A stretch of DNA of 64,000 nt from positions 28,088,231-28,152,230 of the forward strand of contig NC_083344.1 in the NCBI RefSeq assembly GCF_019175385.1. The letters run 5' to 3'. The translations under genes and the position numbers were made by a program. This DNA comes from Lycium barbarum (taxonomy: Eukaryota; Streptophyta; Magnoliopsida; Solanales; Solanaceae). Each line of letters opens with the position of its first letter. Position 1 is the stretch's first letter. Below are positions 1 through 12,021 of the stretch, in pieces. The notes under the pieces were generated by a model. That model saw nothing but the letters and a program-made list of their open reading frames with translations, ran no database searches and was not told where the DNA came from.

Positions 1-1989
1 GTTTCCCATAATCTATAGCTACAATAATTCATGTGTGAAGCCTTAACATACTCACCTTGCAGTCTTGTAACCAACTAATACAACTGATATAGCAATCCGA
101 ACAAGGATGTATCTTTACTTAGCTCATCTAGTAGTTATAAGTCAATGTCTAAATCCGCTCCAACTAACAACTTCTGTCCCATAGGGATGCTCACAATAGT
201 AGTAGGTCTAGTTATCCCTACCATCCATATAATGTCAATTGTAACGTCATCTTTGTTTTCCAGGGCCTGAGTCTCATACGCCACTAATACCCCTCATGCC
301 TCATATTCTTTTACTCTTGTTTTGAACTCAACACTGATTTCAAGACCAATCATAATCGAATTATATTTGTCGTTGATGATAGCTTTACTCTATCGCTTTA
401 TCGTCGTACGGTAAACTCATAACTCGTGATCATCTTCTTATTTTCAACTCTTTACTTCATAAACTTTACTCGTTCTAGCTTGGTATAGGATATTCGTAGG
501 AGATTCACCTTCCTTTAATCATAACACGACTACTCCTTAAGCACGCGTACTTCGTATATTTCCTTTTCTCTCTATTCTCATTCTTATTCCTTTACATTCC
601 TTCCTCCTCAATTTATCTTGTTTTCTCCCGTTTTATAATCAATTCTTTATTCCTCGTATGAGGAACCCTATCCCTAACTGAGTACCGCTTTGTCCTTTAG
701 AATATGCTACCTTTGTACAATCCATTCTTTGCTTCCAAAACATATTCTGTTCATTCTGATCATCCCCTCTCATCTGTATTGTGTTGATCCTTTCCCTAAC
801 AATCATCCTATTTCGTTATTCATCTTTCTGTAGTCTTGGTCTTTACATCCAGCTAAATATATCACTCATACTCTTGACTATACCAATCACAAACTACCAC
901 TACTTTACCATACCACTTTTCTCGGATTTCTTTTTCACGTTGACTTCCCCCTTTTGCTTGCTATCATTTCTGTCATTGAGGAATCCCTATGCTGGACTTT
1001 CCCCTAACAAGGTCTTTTAAGCTTTCTCATCTACTGCCCCATGGCTCGCTTGCTGGTTTCACTCTTGCATTCACTCTTTATTCATATAGAACATGTCACA
1101 CCCTTAGTCGTTTCCTCGCTATACTTTGTATTACAGTTCTTGTTATGCCACCTTGATCATAATCAACGCTATAGAGTGCCACTTCCTTACCTCGTTGGCA
1201 AGCCTGCTCGTAAAATACAATAAATCTTGCGAAGTAAGCATACTCAACCTGTTACTCTTTCTAAGCAGTTCTATTACGCTTACCATATAAATTGCTTTAC
1301 CAACGTATTCTCATTCATTATTACCCTTCGAATTCGTACCTCTATCTCCGGGTACTGTTACTTTATTTGCTAGTAAACTTATCGTATCTTACTCGCATTT
1401 ATCCGTCCAACCAATATTCCAGTATCACACTCTATTGGAGTTACCCTTTCTCTTCCATGTCATGTTTTAGTACTACCAAGCATTTCTCTTTTCCGTATCA
1501 ATGTCGCTCTTATAACTACTGTTACTATCAATTCAGTAGTATTTAACTCATCTCGTGTAGTTGTTAATGATACTCCTTACTTAATCTCATCCTTCCATTA
1601 CCTTGTTGCACAACATCTCTTCTCGTTAGAACATGTCACAAGCTTATATCTTATCTCCTTTAGATTCTAGGAAAATTTCTGCAGAGTTTCTCTTGTAAGC
1701 ATAACAATCCCAAACCTGCACATAGCCCAGAAAACACGTCCGATGTCTCAATAGGACAAACATCGGAACACACATAATACGTAACTGAACAACACAAGAT
1801 CACTTACCATTAAAGGATATAAATAATAGGGCTTGACTTATAAGTTGTGCTTGCACACTCGGTCTAGAATTCCAATATCTATATACATACACATAGTATT
1901 TATATTCACTCACTGTCAATCAACTTACTCGTAAATCACGATTCTGGCTATCACTAGGTCACTAACAAGTATAGTCATCTCAAATTGTC
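1..1989 (-). other. Non-coding spacer of a non-autonomous gypsy copy
   Basis: No credible coding frame is visible; short open frames here look like chance. The plus strand is pyrimidine-rich, so the element's sense (minus) strand is purine-rich. Bases about 1640-1990 clearly resemble 14140-14540, the same place in the second copy of this family, and more weakly the 3' untranslated stretch of element 1 (21640-21800). Left of about 1640 I see no alignable gene. I infer a spacer that replaced pol. The 3' LTR, if present, lies left of the window. Confidence 0.55.
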
Positions 1990-2953
1990 GGATTGGCTCA
2001 GACTTTTACTCCAACACAGTCAATAACATCAGAAGTAATATATGACGGCGTAGGACCCAAATCAATCGATGCGTACATATCATAAAAAGGATACTGACAA
2101 TATACCTGGAACAATATCAGGGGCAGACTCAAGATCCTGTCGCTTAGCTGACACATGGATATGATGCCGGGATCCACTTGGACTGGGCGTTCCTCTTTGG
2201 TCTCTATCACCACCTACTAACATCTGTGGCCTTGGCCTTTGATGGCGTACCAATGATGAAGAGCCAGCTACCACTCCTGTAGTCCGAACCTTACCTTTAC
2301 CACGTAGCGATGGGCAGTCGCGCTTTAAATGGCCTGGCCGAGCACAGGCGTAACAAACATCCGAGCCCAAGCGGCACGGTCCCCAATGTAACATAGAACA
2401 CTGAGTACATCGTGGTACCGAGGATCTCATCTGACTAGAACCACTCCGAATCCAAGAACTGGAAACTCTGAGACTTTGGGTGACCTAGAATAAGTAGATC
2501 CATCAAATTTGGGTCTAGGAAATAGCGGAGAAGCACCACTTGTTAAACGAACTGAGTGCCGAGAGAATTGTTGCCTCGGAGCACCCCTAATCTCATGATC
2601 AAACCCTGAAGAACTAACTCTCTTTCTCCAACCCCTGTTATCGTGGCCCACATCCTGCCACTGAGCTTGAGCGGCTACCAATTGAGTCAGTAAAAGAATA
2701 GCCTGTCTCATCTCTTGGCCCGAGGCATCTGGTAGAGGAACGGGGGGGGCGCTGGAGATAAAGTTGAGGCTCCCCTCTGATCCTCGAAAGTGGGCGAAGT
2801 ATGGGAAAACCGAGGTGGGGCCTTATTCTGGGGTTCACCCTCCTCCATATCTATAGACGGCTCTCGTTCAAGCCCTTCTTCAACCACCATCTTGCCCTTC
2901 TGGGCTGCCGTAGCTTTTCCTTTCATCAGCTTTGCTAAAATTATAACGCACAA
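1990..2953 (-). pseudogene. Degenerate gag plus start of protease, capsid core deleted
   Basis: Minus-strand remains of a Ty3/gypsy gag, normally the capsid and nucleocapsid precursor. The N-terminus (2953-2640) matches the other gags of the window: a basic start followed by the LTQLVAAQAQ block. The sequence then jumps directly to the arginine-rich linker, so roughly 170 residues of the capsid core present in element 1 are missing. A CCHC zinc knuckle (CYACARPGHLKRDC) is intact near 2340. A protease start follows, but its active-site block reads IDLGPTPSYIT instead of IDPGSTLSYIT. Several frameshifts split it (near 2430 and 2710). Sequence after about 1990 is not pol. This copy is certainly dead for protein function. 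Confidence 0.85.
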
Positions 2954-3139
2954 TTAGGGAGGGGATAATCTTATAATACAGCTCTATCTCACGATCTCTT
3001 AAGATGAAGGATGGTCATTTTTCCTAAATGCCCTGTAGCCTCCTGTTTATTGATGTGGCGCGCAACACACCATAAACAAGACTCTACTAGACATGGCTCA
3101 TAGACAATTCGTAGGACTGAACTGCTCTGATACCACTGT
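2942..3139 (-). promoter_or_regulatory. Retroelement leader with primer binding site and stem-loop
   Basis: Read on the minus strand, the LTR end GTCGTGACA is followed by TGGTATCAGAGC (3124-3135), the standard plant primer site for initiator-Met tRNA. The leader carries the conserved stem-loop with a GCGCGC loop (arms near 3043-3056 and 3065-3078). It ends in TTATAATTTTAG, which looks like a 3' splice site, a few bases before the gag ATG. Confidence 0.85.
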
Positions 3140-5814
3140 TGTCACGACCCGACTAGGGGCCATGACGGGTACCCGGGGCAAACAAGCGAGAACCATTCAT
3201 TCTATTGCTCATCATAATACACTTCTTTAATATTCATATGCTCATAATCATAGGAAAAAACATTTTTCATTTGGAAACATAATTACCTTATATACATAAG
3301 CCTTCCGGCTATCAAAATAATATATACATACGAGGAGAATCCGTGAGACCATACTACCCACACATACGTATCTACGAGCCTCTACTAGAGTACTTGACAT
3401 ATGGACGGGACAAGACCCCATCGTGCCCAAAATACTTATATATATATACACAAAAGAATCAACCGAATAGCACCTCCGGAATAATGGAGTGCTCCTGTAA
3501 ATATACTAGTGGCTCCTATAGATTTGGACCATCTTCCTGTCTACCTGTGGGTATGAACACAACGTCCAAAGAAAACGGACGTCAGTACGAATATTGTACT
3601 GAGTATGTAAGACATGAATGAAATAAGCATAATAGAAGAATCATAAACCATAGGAGGAAGATATAACCTGCATGGGTTTTATAGGTGAGTACATTTCATA
3701 CATATATCGTATATTTATATAATCATAGTACATGTATCATCATAGCGTATATATCATCGCGTCATCACCATCATCGTTAACCCGCGTCCGGGTAACCATC
3801 ATATGTCTCCCACTAGTGGTGTCATGCCCGGCCCTTTAGGCACGGTGTAATCATAAGCAGCCCGCATTAGCGGTGACATGTCCGGACATCTAGGCACGGG
3901 GTAATCATAAGCAGCCCGCATTAGCGGTGACATGTCCGGCCATCTAGGCACGGTGTAATCATATCGTCATATACTCATCGTAACTCAACATTTTCATACA
4001 TGGCATAGGCATATTGTAAACTTACATTATTGATCATCTCATAGACATATCATGACTTGGCGTCATTATACATTTATCATTAAAAACATACATTAGAACC
4101 TTAAGGCAACTATGGCTATGTCGGGGTGACATAATGTCGTGAACCCCCGATTATAGTATGGAGTAATCATGAACATCGTATCTCACCTTGAAGGAACTAA
4201 CATGTTAAGGTGAGTGTATACAAGGAAAAGCATCAATGAAATCATACCTAGAATCATTAGTTTCATGGACATCTTACTTAACTCTAGGACTCTTTATACT
4301 TAACTCATCGTCATCATTAGCTTGCTCGTCGCGCCTCTATTCTTTACTTCATACATATATAGCTCGTTACAGTCATGGACACATCATTATTACTTATCTC
4401 ATATAGCTATTCATAAACATAAATTCATAGCTTTCCGGGATATAGAGGATTCGTGGAGAAGAAGGAAAAATCATGCCATCGGATTCATGCCATAGAAAGA
4501 AAGGACTAGTCTCACATACCTTTTTAGTTTAACTAATTTATCACTTGCTTGTTCTCCTTCAACGCCCACATTTCTACCTTCAAGAGAATTCACATCAACA
4601 TTAGTTAATCAACTATAAGAACGTGTTACTATTTCTAGGGAAAATTGGGCAGCATTTCCTTTATTTCTACTACTTTCTCCATATCATATATCAACTCCCA
4701 AGCATTTATAATAACGTTCACAATATCATCACCAATAATCTTCATTCATCTACATTACCCTCGTTTCACAATTCCACTTCAATTCATCCATAATCATGGT
4801 CATAGTATACTAGTACATTTTCTCACATATAATGCTTATCCCATGTCCTCAATATCATTTATAACCTAACTATATCACAACAAATCAATAATCATGACTC
4901 AATTCAAGCGATTACTCAAAATGACACTATTCACACATTCATGACCCATTTTCTATATCTTTCTACAATTCAAGTGCCTTAGCCTTCCAATACCTTAAAC
5001 AACATGGAATGATCATAAAACTCACCTTAGATGATGGGAGAATTATCCTTGAGTGGAACTTCTCTTTCTTGCACCAACACCCTAGCTCACTTCCCTTGAG
5101 TTTTCTTGGCTTAGATGAACTTTGATAGGTTTCATACACTTGATTTTGTGGGTTTGATGTAGTTGATCATGATTTTCCTTGGATTCTTGTAGTTGAAGAG
5201 TGTAGAGGATTCTAGAGTGTTCTAGAGAGAAGGGGAGTGAAATGGGAAAATGAAATGAAATGAACTTGGGTCCCTTATTAATACACAAAAATCTGACCCG
5301 TCAAGGATATACGGACCAACATACGGTCCGTATCTTTTATACGCGCCATATTTATGGTCGTATGTTTGATCCAGTGAACTTTTACCATCTTGGCTAAATA
5401 TACGGCCTAACATACGGCCAGTATAATTTATACGGCCAGTATAATTTATACGGCCAGTATGTTGGGTCGTATAATGCCCAACTGTTCCGATTTCGTTCTC
5501 GTCGACTCGTTTGATCTCCAATACTTATGGAACCTCCTTAACACTTGTTTAACACTTCAATACCAATATAAGGGACATTATTACTCTTCTCCAAAGCATC
5601 ATTAAATCATCATTGACTCATTACTCATAATTCTTTCCGATACACAACCTATGCCTTGCCTTCCTTGACAACTTTCTTCCCTCACCTCCAATGTCTTTAA
5701 AATTTCGATCGGGATCGTCAAGCGCTATTTCTTACTTATCAAAACATCACATAAGTCGTACCCTTCGTCAGTCTATTGACTGTGCATGAACGGAAAATTT
5801 TCCAAGGTGTAACA
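3140..5814 (-). repeat. 5' LTR (2.67 kb) of the capsid-deleted gypsy copy
   Basis: The plus strand begins TGTCACGACC next to the primer site and ends AAGGTGTAACA, the same termini as element 1. Read on the minus strand it has a U3 rich in TACGGNCCGTA palindromes (about 5290-5480), donor-like signals near 5020 and 4520, an acceptor-like signal near 4637, and the hairpin series near 3480-3610. It is inserted into a gypsy RT/RNase H sequence (5815 onward). CTTCA at 5815-5819 would be one target duplicate; its partner is outside the window. Confidence 0.85.
3801..3962. repeat. 54-bp tandem repeat inside the LTR
   Basis: About three imperfect units containing CCCGCATTAGCGGTGACATG and a TAGGCACGG segment. 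Equivalent units start near 3857 and 3911. The same repeat is expanded in the LTR at 18882-19145. Confidence 0.8.
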
Positions 5815-6538
5815 CTTCATATTGGCGCCCCTTCACCTCTATATCTAAGGATGAAACAGCTAGGTTGTGAATACCAATTCTTGCATCGCCGAAATCAATT
5901 AGACAATCTCCGAGGCTGGCTAACTGGTGGAGCTCACGAATTAATTCTTTCGTCTCCGAAGGGACCTCGCATAGACTTCCTATTGATTTGCGGCTAAGTG
6001 CAACAACTACTACATTCGCCTTCACGGGGTGGCATAAAATACTCACATCATAATCTTTCAGTAGTTCTAACCACCGCCTTTGTCGAAGATTCAACTCTTT
6101 CTGCTTGAAAATATATTGGAGACTCTTATGATCTGTATATATATCAATATGTACACCATACAAATAGTGTCTCCACATCTTTAGCGTATGAATAACCGCG
6201 GCCAATTCAAGGTCATGGGTCAGATAGTTCTTTTCATGTTTTCGCAATTGCCTTGAGGCATAGGTGATGCTACATGAACACACAGCCTAACCCAACGCCA
6301 AAAGCATCACAATACACAACATAACCATCTGGTTCTTCTGGAAATGTCAAAACTGGGGCTAAAGTTAATCTATCCTTCAATTCCTGGAAACTGCGTTCAC
6401 AAGCATCAGTCCAGTGGAATTTTGCTTATTTTTGAGTTAGCTTCGTTAATAGTGCTGAAATAGAGGAAAACCCTTCCACAAATCTTCTATAGTATCCTGC
6501 CAATCCAAGAAAGCTACGAACCTCTGTAGGCGTTAGAG
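5815..6538 (-). pseudogene. Gypsy reverse transcriptase C-terminus and RNase H fragment
   Basis: The minus strand encodes the RT thumb/connection block ([15 protein letters not shown]) near 6500, then RNase H with YCDAFGVGLGC near 6310, [13 protein letters not shown] near 6250 and [23 protein letters not shown] near 6070-6140. The frame is broken near 6285 and by a stop near 6426. It ends abruptly after GRQYE, where the LTR 3140-5814 is inserted, so this is the older target. The right edge (about 6530-6540) abuts an oppositely oriented LTR end. Integrase and the RT palm are absent. Confidence 0.85.
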
Positions 6539-6787
6539 GCTCGTAGATACAGATGTGGGGTAGTAGATGTATCATGATCACCTCAGTGTATTTTGTATAT
6601 TATTTTGTAGCCTTGTGGGCTTATATGTATGTGTATATACATGTTTGGGAGATTCGGGAATTAGATTATGACGAGTCATATGTTTAAAATGATAGTTGTC
6701 CAGGTGGTGCTTGGTAGATAGCATTGTGAGTGGTGCTCGGTAGCCAGCTCTGGGTACCCGTCATGGCCCGCTAGTCGGGTCGTGACA
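6539..6787 (+). repeat. 3' end of a gypsy LTR (truncated)
   Basis: Only the last ~250 bp survive, ending GTCGGGTCGTGACA like the other LTRs on this strand. Gag coding sequence starts immediately after it, with no primer site or leader. Confidence 0.8.
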
Positions 6788-9188
6788 AGAAAAGCCATAG
6801 CCGCCCAGAAGGGCTGGGCTATGACAGAAAGACGGATGGAAAGAGACCTGCCAACGAATGTAGAAGAAGGTGAATCCAAATATGAGGCTCCATCCAATGC
6901 CTCTCACACTCCGCCTATTCTAGAAGAACAAAAGGAGGCTTTAGCTCCAGCTCTTATGGCTCCAGTTCCTCCACTGGGTGCTTCGGGTCAACAAATAACC
7001 GAAGCTATTCAGCTATTGACACAACTAGTTGCCGCCCAAGCTCCACGGTAGAGTACGGGTTCAGGTGATAGGGAGACTAGTGCTAGAGCCCGTGATTTCA
7101 TGAGTTTAAATCCCCCAGAATTCTTCAGGTCAAAGTCGGATGAAGACCCGCAAGGTTTTATAGATGAGATATTGAGAATGTTGAGAATTATCCATGCCTC
7201 AGATACTGAATCTGTGGAGTTGGCATCTTATAGACTCCGGGATGTGGCGGTTCTTTTGTATAATAACTGGATATCTTCAAGAAAGGAAAATAAACCTCTC
7301 CGAATTTGGCAAGAATTCGTAGATGCTTTCATCCGTCACTATTTGCCACCTGAAGTTCGTCGGGCCAGAGCTGATAAATTCTTGAATCTTAAGCAAGGGA
7401 ATATGAGTGACCGGGAGTATAGCCTTCAGTTTGATTCATTGGCTAGGTATGCTCCGACTATGGTGGCTGACATGGGAGATAGAGTGCATAGATTTGTAAG
7501 CGGCTTAGGGCCACACTTGTTCAAGGATTGTCTGACGGCTTCACTATAAGAGGGAATGGACATTTCCCGTATTCAAACTCACGCCCAAAATTTAGAAGAG
7601 CAGCAACAGCCGCAGAGGGGTGAGCGTTATATTGTCAGAGGACAGAGCAAGAGGGCTAGATCTGTTAGTGCTAGTAGTAAGTATAGAGGGGGTCAGCGGA
7701 AACGGTACTCTAGATATTTGGACCAGTCCGCGACTAGTGTACCTCCTCGGTTCGGGGGTAGCAGATTTGATCGCCCTATTTATTCTGGTCCGGGTCAGAG
7801 TTTGAGGGTCTCAGGTTCTTAGTTTAGGGGTGATCCTAGCTAGAAGAGACCACTGGTTCCACGATGTAGTCAGTGCAGAAAGTTACATTCGTGCTCGTGT
7901 CACCAAGGTTCAGACGCTTGTTATGTTTGTGGACAGACTGGGCATGTGATGCGTGATTGTCCCTCGAGGTATGGTAGAGGTGGGGTCTAGCCCACAGGAT
8001 CCGCAGCTGGTTCTTCCTCGTCTATGCGCTTAGTAGGGCAGACTCCCCAGATTTTCGCAGGCCGTGGTAGGGGCAGAGGGGGAGCGCCCAGTTCAGGGGG
8101 CACTCAGCCACGTATTTATGCTCTAGCCGGACGTCAGGATCTTGAGTCTTCCCTGGACGTAGTTACAGGTATACTATCTATATTCTCTCATGACGTTTAT
8201 GCATTGATTGATCCGGGTTCTACGTTGTCTTATATTACTCCTTATATTGCTGATCGCATTGGGGTGAAACCCGAGCCAATTAAACCTTTCAAAGTATCTA
8301 CTCTGGTTGGTAATCCCGTAATAGCGAGATAAGTGTATAAAAATTGCGTGCTTGTGCTATGTGATCGCTAGACTACAGCTGATCTGATTGAACTGGAAAT
8401 GTTAGATTTTGATGTGATTATGGGCATGGATTGGTTGGCCTCTTCTTATGTTAATGTGGATTGTAGAACGAAAATAGTTCGATTTCAATTTCCAGTAGAA
8501 TCAGTGCTTTAATGGAAAGGTAATTTAGTGTCTCCAAGAGGTAGGTTTATTTCCTACCTTAAATCAAGGAAGATGATAGTTAAAGATATATTTATCACCT
8601 AATCCGAGTTCATGTCACCGAAGTGAAGCCACCGACTTTTCAATCCGTCCCGGTAATCTATATTCCCGGATGTATTTCCGGATGAACTTCCAGGCCTTCC
8701 TCCGGAAAGGGAGATTGAATTTGCTGGTGAATTATTGTCGGACACCAAACCTATATCTATTCCTCCTTATCGAATGGCTGCTACAGAATTGAAAGATCTA
8801 AAGGCGCATTTGAAAGATTTGTTCGAGAAGGGATTCATTAGGCCTAGTTCGTCACCACGGGGAGCACCTGTCCTATTTGTGAGAAAAAAAATAGTTCCCT
8901 ATGGATGTGCATTGACTATAGGAAATTGAACAAGGTGACGATAAAAAATAAATATCCGCCTCCAAGAATTGATGATTTGTTTGACCAATTAAGGGTGCTA
9001 AATGGTTTTCCAAAATTGATCTAAGATCGGGGTATCACCAAGTGAGAGTTAGAGAAGAAGATATTCCCAAAACAGCTTTCAGAACGAGATATGGTCATTA
9101 TGAATTCCGGGTAATGTCATTTGGGTTGACCAATGCTCCAGCAGTGTTTATGAATTTGATGAATAATGTCTTCAGGCCCTTTCTAGAC
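6788..9188 (+). pseudogene. Gypsy gag-protease-RT remnant (element 3)
   Basis: Plus-strand homologue of element 1. Gag runs to about 7980: N-terminal region, a complete capsid core (about 7100-7549, including the QEFVDAFIRHYLPPEVRRAR block), a basic linker, then an intact CCHC knuckle (CYVCGQTGHVMRDC, about 7918-7960). Protease follows with DPGSTLSYITPYIADRIG near 8210 and MGMDWLA near 8425. RT starts near 8650 with SIPPYRMA and [12 protein letters not shown], then decays through several frameshifts; the block [20 protein letters not shown] is near 9085. In-frame stops lie near 7050, 7548, 7820, 7988 and 8330. Coding stops at about 9188 where LINE sequence begins. The first few gag codons and the whole leader are missing, so this copy cannot template reverse transcription. 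Confidence 0.88.
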
Positions 9189-10088
9189 CATCTATTTCTA
9201 TGTGGAGATTTGGCTGCAAAGGTATGGAGATACTTCAATATGGGTGCTGGATTGAGCTTGAATTGTGTGCAGGTTAAACATGCTATAAGAAGTTGGTGGG
9301 AAGCAAAATGCCATTTCAAAATGAAGACAATATACAAAGCAGTGCCTGCTTTTATTGTATGATAAATATGGAAGTGGAGAAACAATAGGCTTCATGGTGG
9401 TATTATGAATCTGAATAGAGTGCTATATGACATAAATATGAACATTGATATGTTATGTAAAGTTCAGTTTCCTGGGCTGAATATTCCAACTATATGGCCT
9501 TTGATTGTTCAGTTCTTTGAAGGATATAAGCCTACTGTTATATGCAAAATTATTACATGGAGGAGACCTGCATATGGAGTTTATAAGTGTAATACTGATG
9601 GGGCTGCTAAAGGAAATCCAGGTCCAAGTTCTGCTGCCTTCTGTATAAGAAATGAAGAGGAAGATTTGGTGTATGCAGCTTCTAAAATGTTGACAGATGG
9701 AACAAATATTGTGGCTGAGGCTGAAGCTATTAGAATGGGACTGAACCACTGTGTAGAAAAGCAGTTTTTTCCATTGATCATAGAGACTGATTCCATGACC
9801 ATGAGGATGATCTTAAATGCTGAATGGAAGGTCCCTTGGAGCATTTCAATGTTGGTGGAGGATATAAGGAGGATGATTGAGGATCAAATAGTATCTGTGG
9901 AGCATATACATAGAGAAGGAAATGGGCTTGCAGATTTTTTAGCTAACTTGGTTTTTGTTTTTGCAGGTTCTGTTCAGTTTCATAGTTTTCAGGAATTACC
10001 CAGTCAAGCTAAGAGGATTCTGAATATGGAGAAGAGAGGAATTCCAAACTTGAGAATAAGAACCCTTCAAGACAAAGCACCAGATTGA
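9189..10088 (+). pseudogene. LINE ORF2 C-terminus: zf-RVT-like segment and RNase H domain
   Basis: One reading frame interrupted by two adjacent stops (TGA TAA at 9360-9365). The first part ([16 protein letters not shown]) resembles the zf-RVT segment after plant LINE reverse transcriptases. After the stops comes IWKWRNNRLHGG, then from 9405 a 227-residue open stretch. This contains a plant-type RNase H with candidate acidic residues in CNTDGAAKGNPGPSS, AEAEAIRMGL and IIETDSMTM, and a terminal HREGNGLADFLANL. The RNase H fold looks complete. In such LINEs RNase H is thought to remove template RNA. RT and endonuclease are missing, so the copy is dead. Confidence 0.87.
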
Positions 10089-10779
10089 CATCAATGCTGC
10101 AACTATTACTGAGTACATTCTGCCAACTGTTTGTGAGTACTTGCAGCAGTTGTATTAGGGTGGTATTAGTGTGCTTGGAATGCTCATTCCTTGGTATAAA
10201 TGGTGTGATACTCAACACATAAGTAGCAGAATGTATTAATTATGGTTCATGTACCATACAGACCTGATTTCATGCAAAAGTTTATGCTATGGACAGCTGC
10301 AACATTGAAAGGAAAAGTACAGTAGTTGAAAGAAGATTCAAATTTTGTATGAACTAGCATGTTCAGATACTGAAATCATATTAGGATTTCCAGATATGTT
10401 TGCTACACATATCCAAGATAGGATTCATGCACTTGGACAATGGTACAAAGGTGAGAGTGGTGCTGGTTCCATGCAGATTCTGGTTTGAACAAGAACATCA
10501 CAGCTACATTTAAGTGGTCTGAAGAATGATTCAACTGATTTGAAACATGCCACCTGTGAGACTTTGAAGGTGTGATAGATGTTATCAAGTCAAGGCCCTT
10601 GGATTAATAGCTGTTTAGTCTGTTTTAAAACCAAAATCTGTATTTCCATTTCCACTTGGTCATTTTCTTTCTTTTGTTGTTTTTAGTTATTTGATCAATC
10701 ACTTTTGGATTGATATGTACATATTTTATTTATCAATAAATTTCCACCTTTCTGGTGGCTTTGCCAAAAAAAAAAAAAA
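9189..10779 (+). mobile_element. 5'-truncated L1-type LINE with poly(A) tail
   Basis: The insert begins within the C-terminal zinc-knuckle-like region of a non-LTR reverse transcriptase, continues through RNase H and a ~680-bp 3' UTR, and ends in 14 A (10766-10779). AATAAA lies at 10735-10740. 5' truncation with a 3' poly(A) is the usual product of target-primed reverse transcription. The right flank is not the continuation of element 3's RT, so no target duplication can be recognised and the locus has been rearranged. Confidence 0.85.
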
Positions 10780-12021
10780 GGTTAACCGTAACCAAGTTTG
10801 CTTCATCGCCCCTTTGGCCTATTTAATATGAAAGTAACGCTATCGTTAGTAAACTATACTTTCTAGCTTATAAATCTACAACCAATCGCTTGTAGGAATC
10901 ATTATTTAGTTCATACTTTCTTGATTAGGATTCTATTAGTTAAGAACTTAGCGGAAATCGGGCAGCATTTCCGCTATATAACTCGGCCTAACCCGAACTT
11001 TCAATTAATCTCCAGTTATCACAGCAATACCAACAACGACAGTAATAGAAATTTTCATATCAAATCCTTACAATCCAACCCATATACAACTCAAACAACC
11101 CAATAACCTTTCTTAATCCTTTTCCAATCCGAATCATTAACATCTAAGGTTATACACCAAACAGACCAACATACGCTTTGTATACGATACGTTATACACT
11201 TCTTTCTTCCAAATTTAGAAGCCATATCAACGACAACATGACAACAACACGAACATAAACCACACTTTTAATCTTTCCATTCAACAATTCCATATAACAA
11301 CCACAACTCCTAGTATCAACAAATTCATGCAATTTCTTACTCCTAATTTCATCTACTACAATTTTAATATTTCCATTACAACACCATTAATCCAATTATA
11401 CCATAAAATGAGAAAATCTTACCTTAATTTAATCGGAGCAAATTCTACACCCACTTGCACCAATTGCACTATTTATTCTTCCTCAATTCAATACCCAATG
11501 TTGCTATAACCTCCTTGGACTTGCAAATCACCTTAGAATTTAATCTAAACAAGAACAAATTTTTTTTTAAGGATCATGGCTGGCCGAGAGCTTGGCAGCC
11601 ATGGTTTTACTCTTCTTTCTCTTTCTCTTAAGTTTTCAATTTGTAGAATGAAAATGATAACCTAAGTTGATCATTAACATAAGTTTATATATGGTGTCCC
11701 TCCCTTGGACACGTGCCCCCCCCCCCCCCCTAATGACTCATCAATTTGTTTTGATTTATATATTTTTTTTTAATTAAAAACGGGTGGGGCCTACTCAACG
11801 TATAATTAACTTAATTAATCACTAATCCCCACTTAATAATCTAATCATAGCTAATTAGTCCATAATCTCCAATAATATTTCTATTCTAATTAAAATTTAT
11901 AAACAAATCGTGCACTAATTAAAATCGAGAATTAAAGGCACTTATTTCATATCCCAAAAATAATCCCGTCCTTAACTTATGTCGATTAATGATTCGACGT
12001 ATAAAAATACGGGATATAACA
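10780..12021 (-). repeat. LTR-like fragment, left end lost
   Basis: Contains the conserved GGAAATCGGGCAGCATTTCC block (about 10950) typical of LTRs in this window, in minus-strand orientation, and ends GGGATATAACA at 12021. It does not match the 5' LTR at 15649-18077, so it probably belongs to a different family than the gag at 14578-15461. It carries a run of 14 C near 11718. No coding capacity seen. Confidence 0.55.

Noticed and set aside
9405..10088. Free-standing host RNase H gene
   Set aside because: The frame continues upstream into LINE zf-RVT-like sequence through two stops, and downstream there is a LINE 3' UTR with poly(A).
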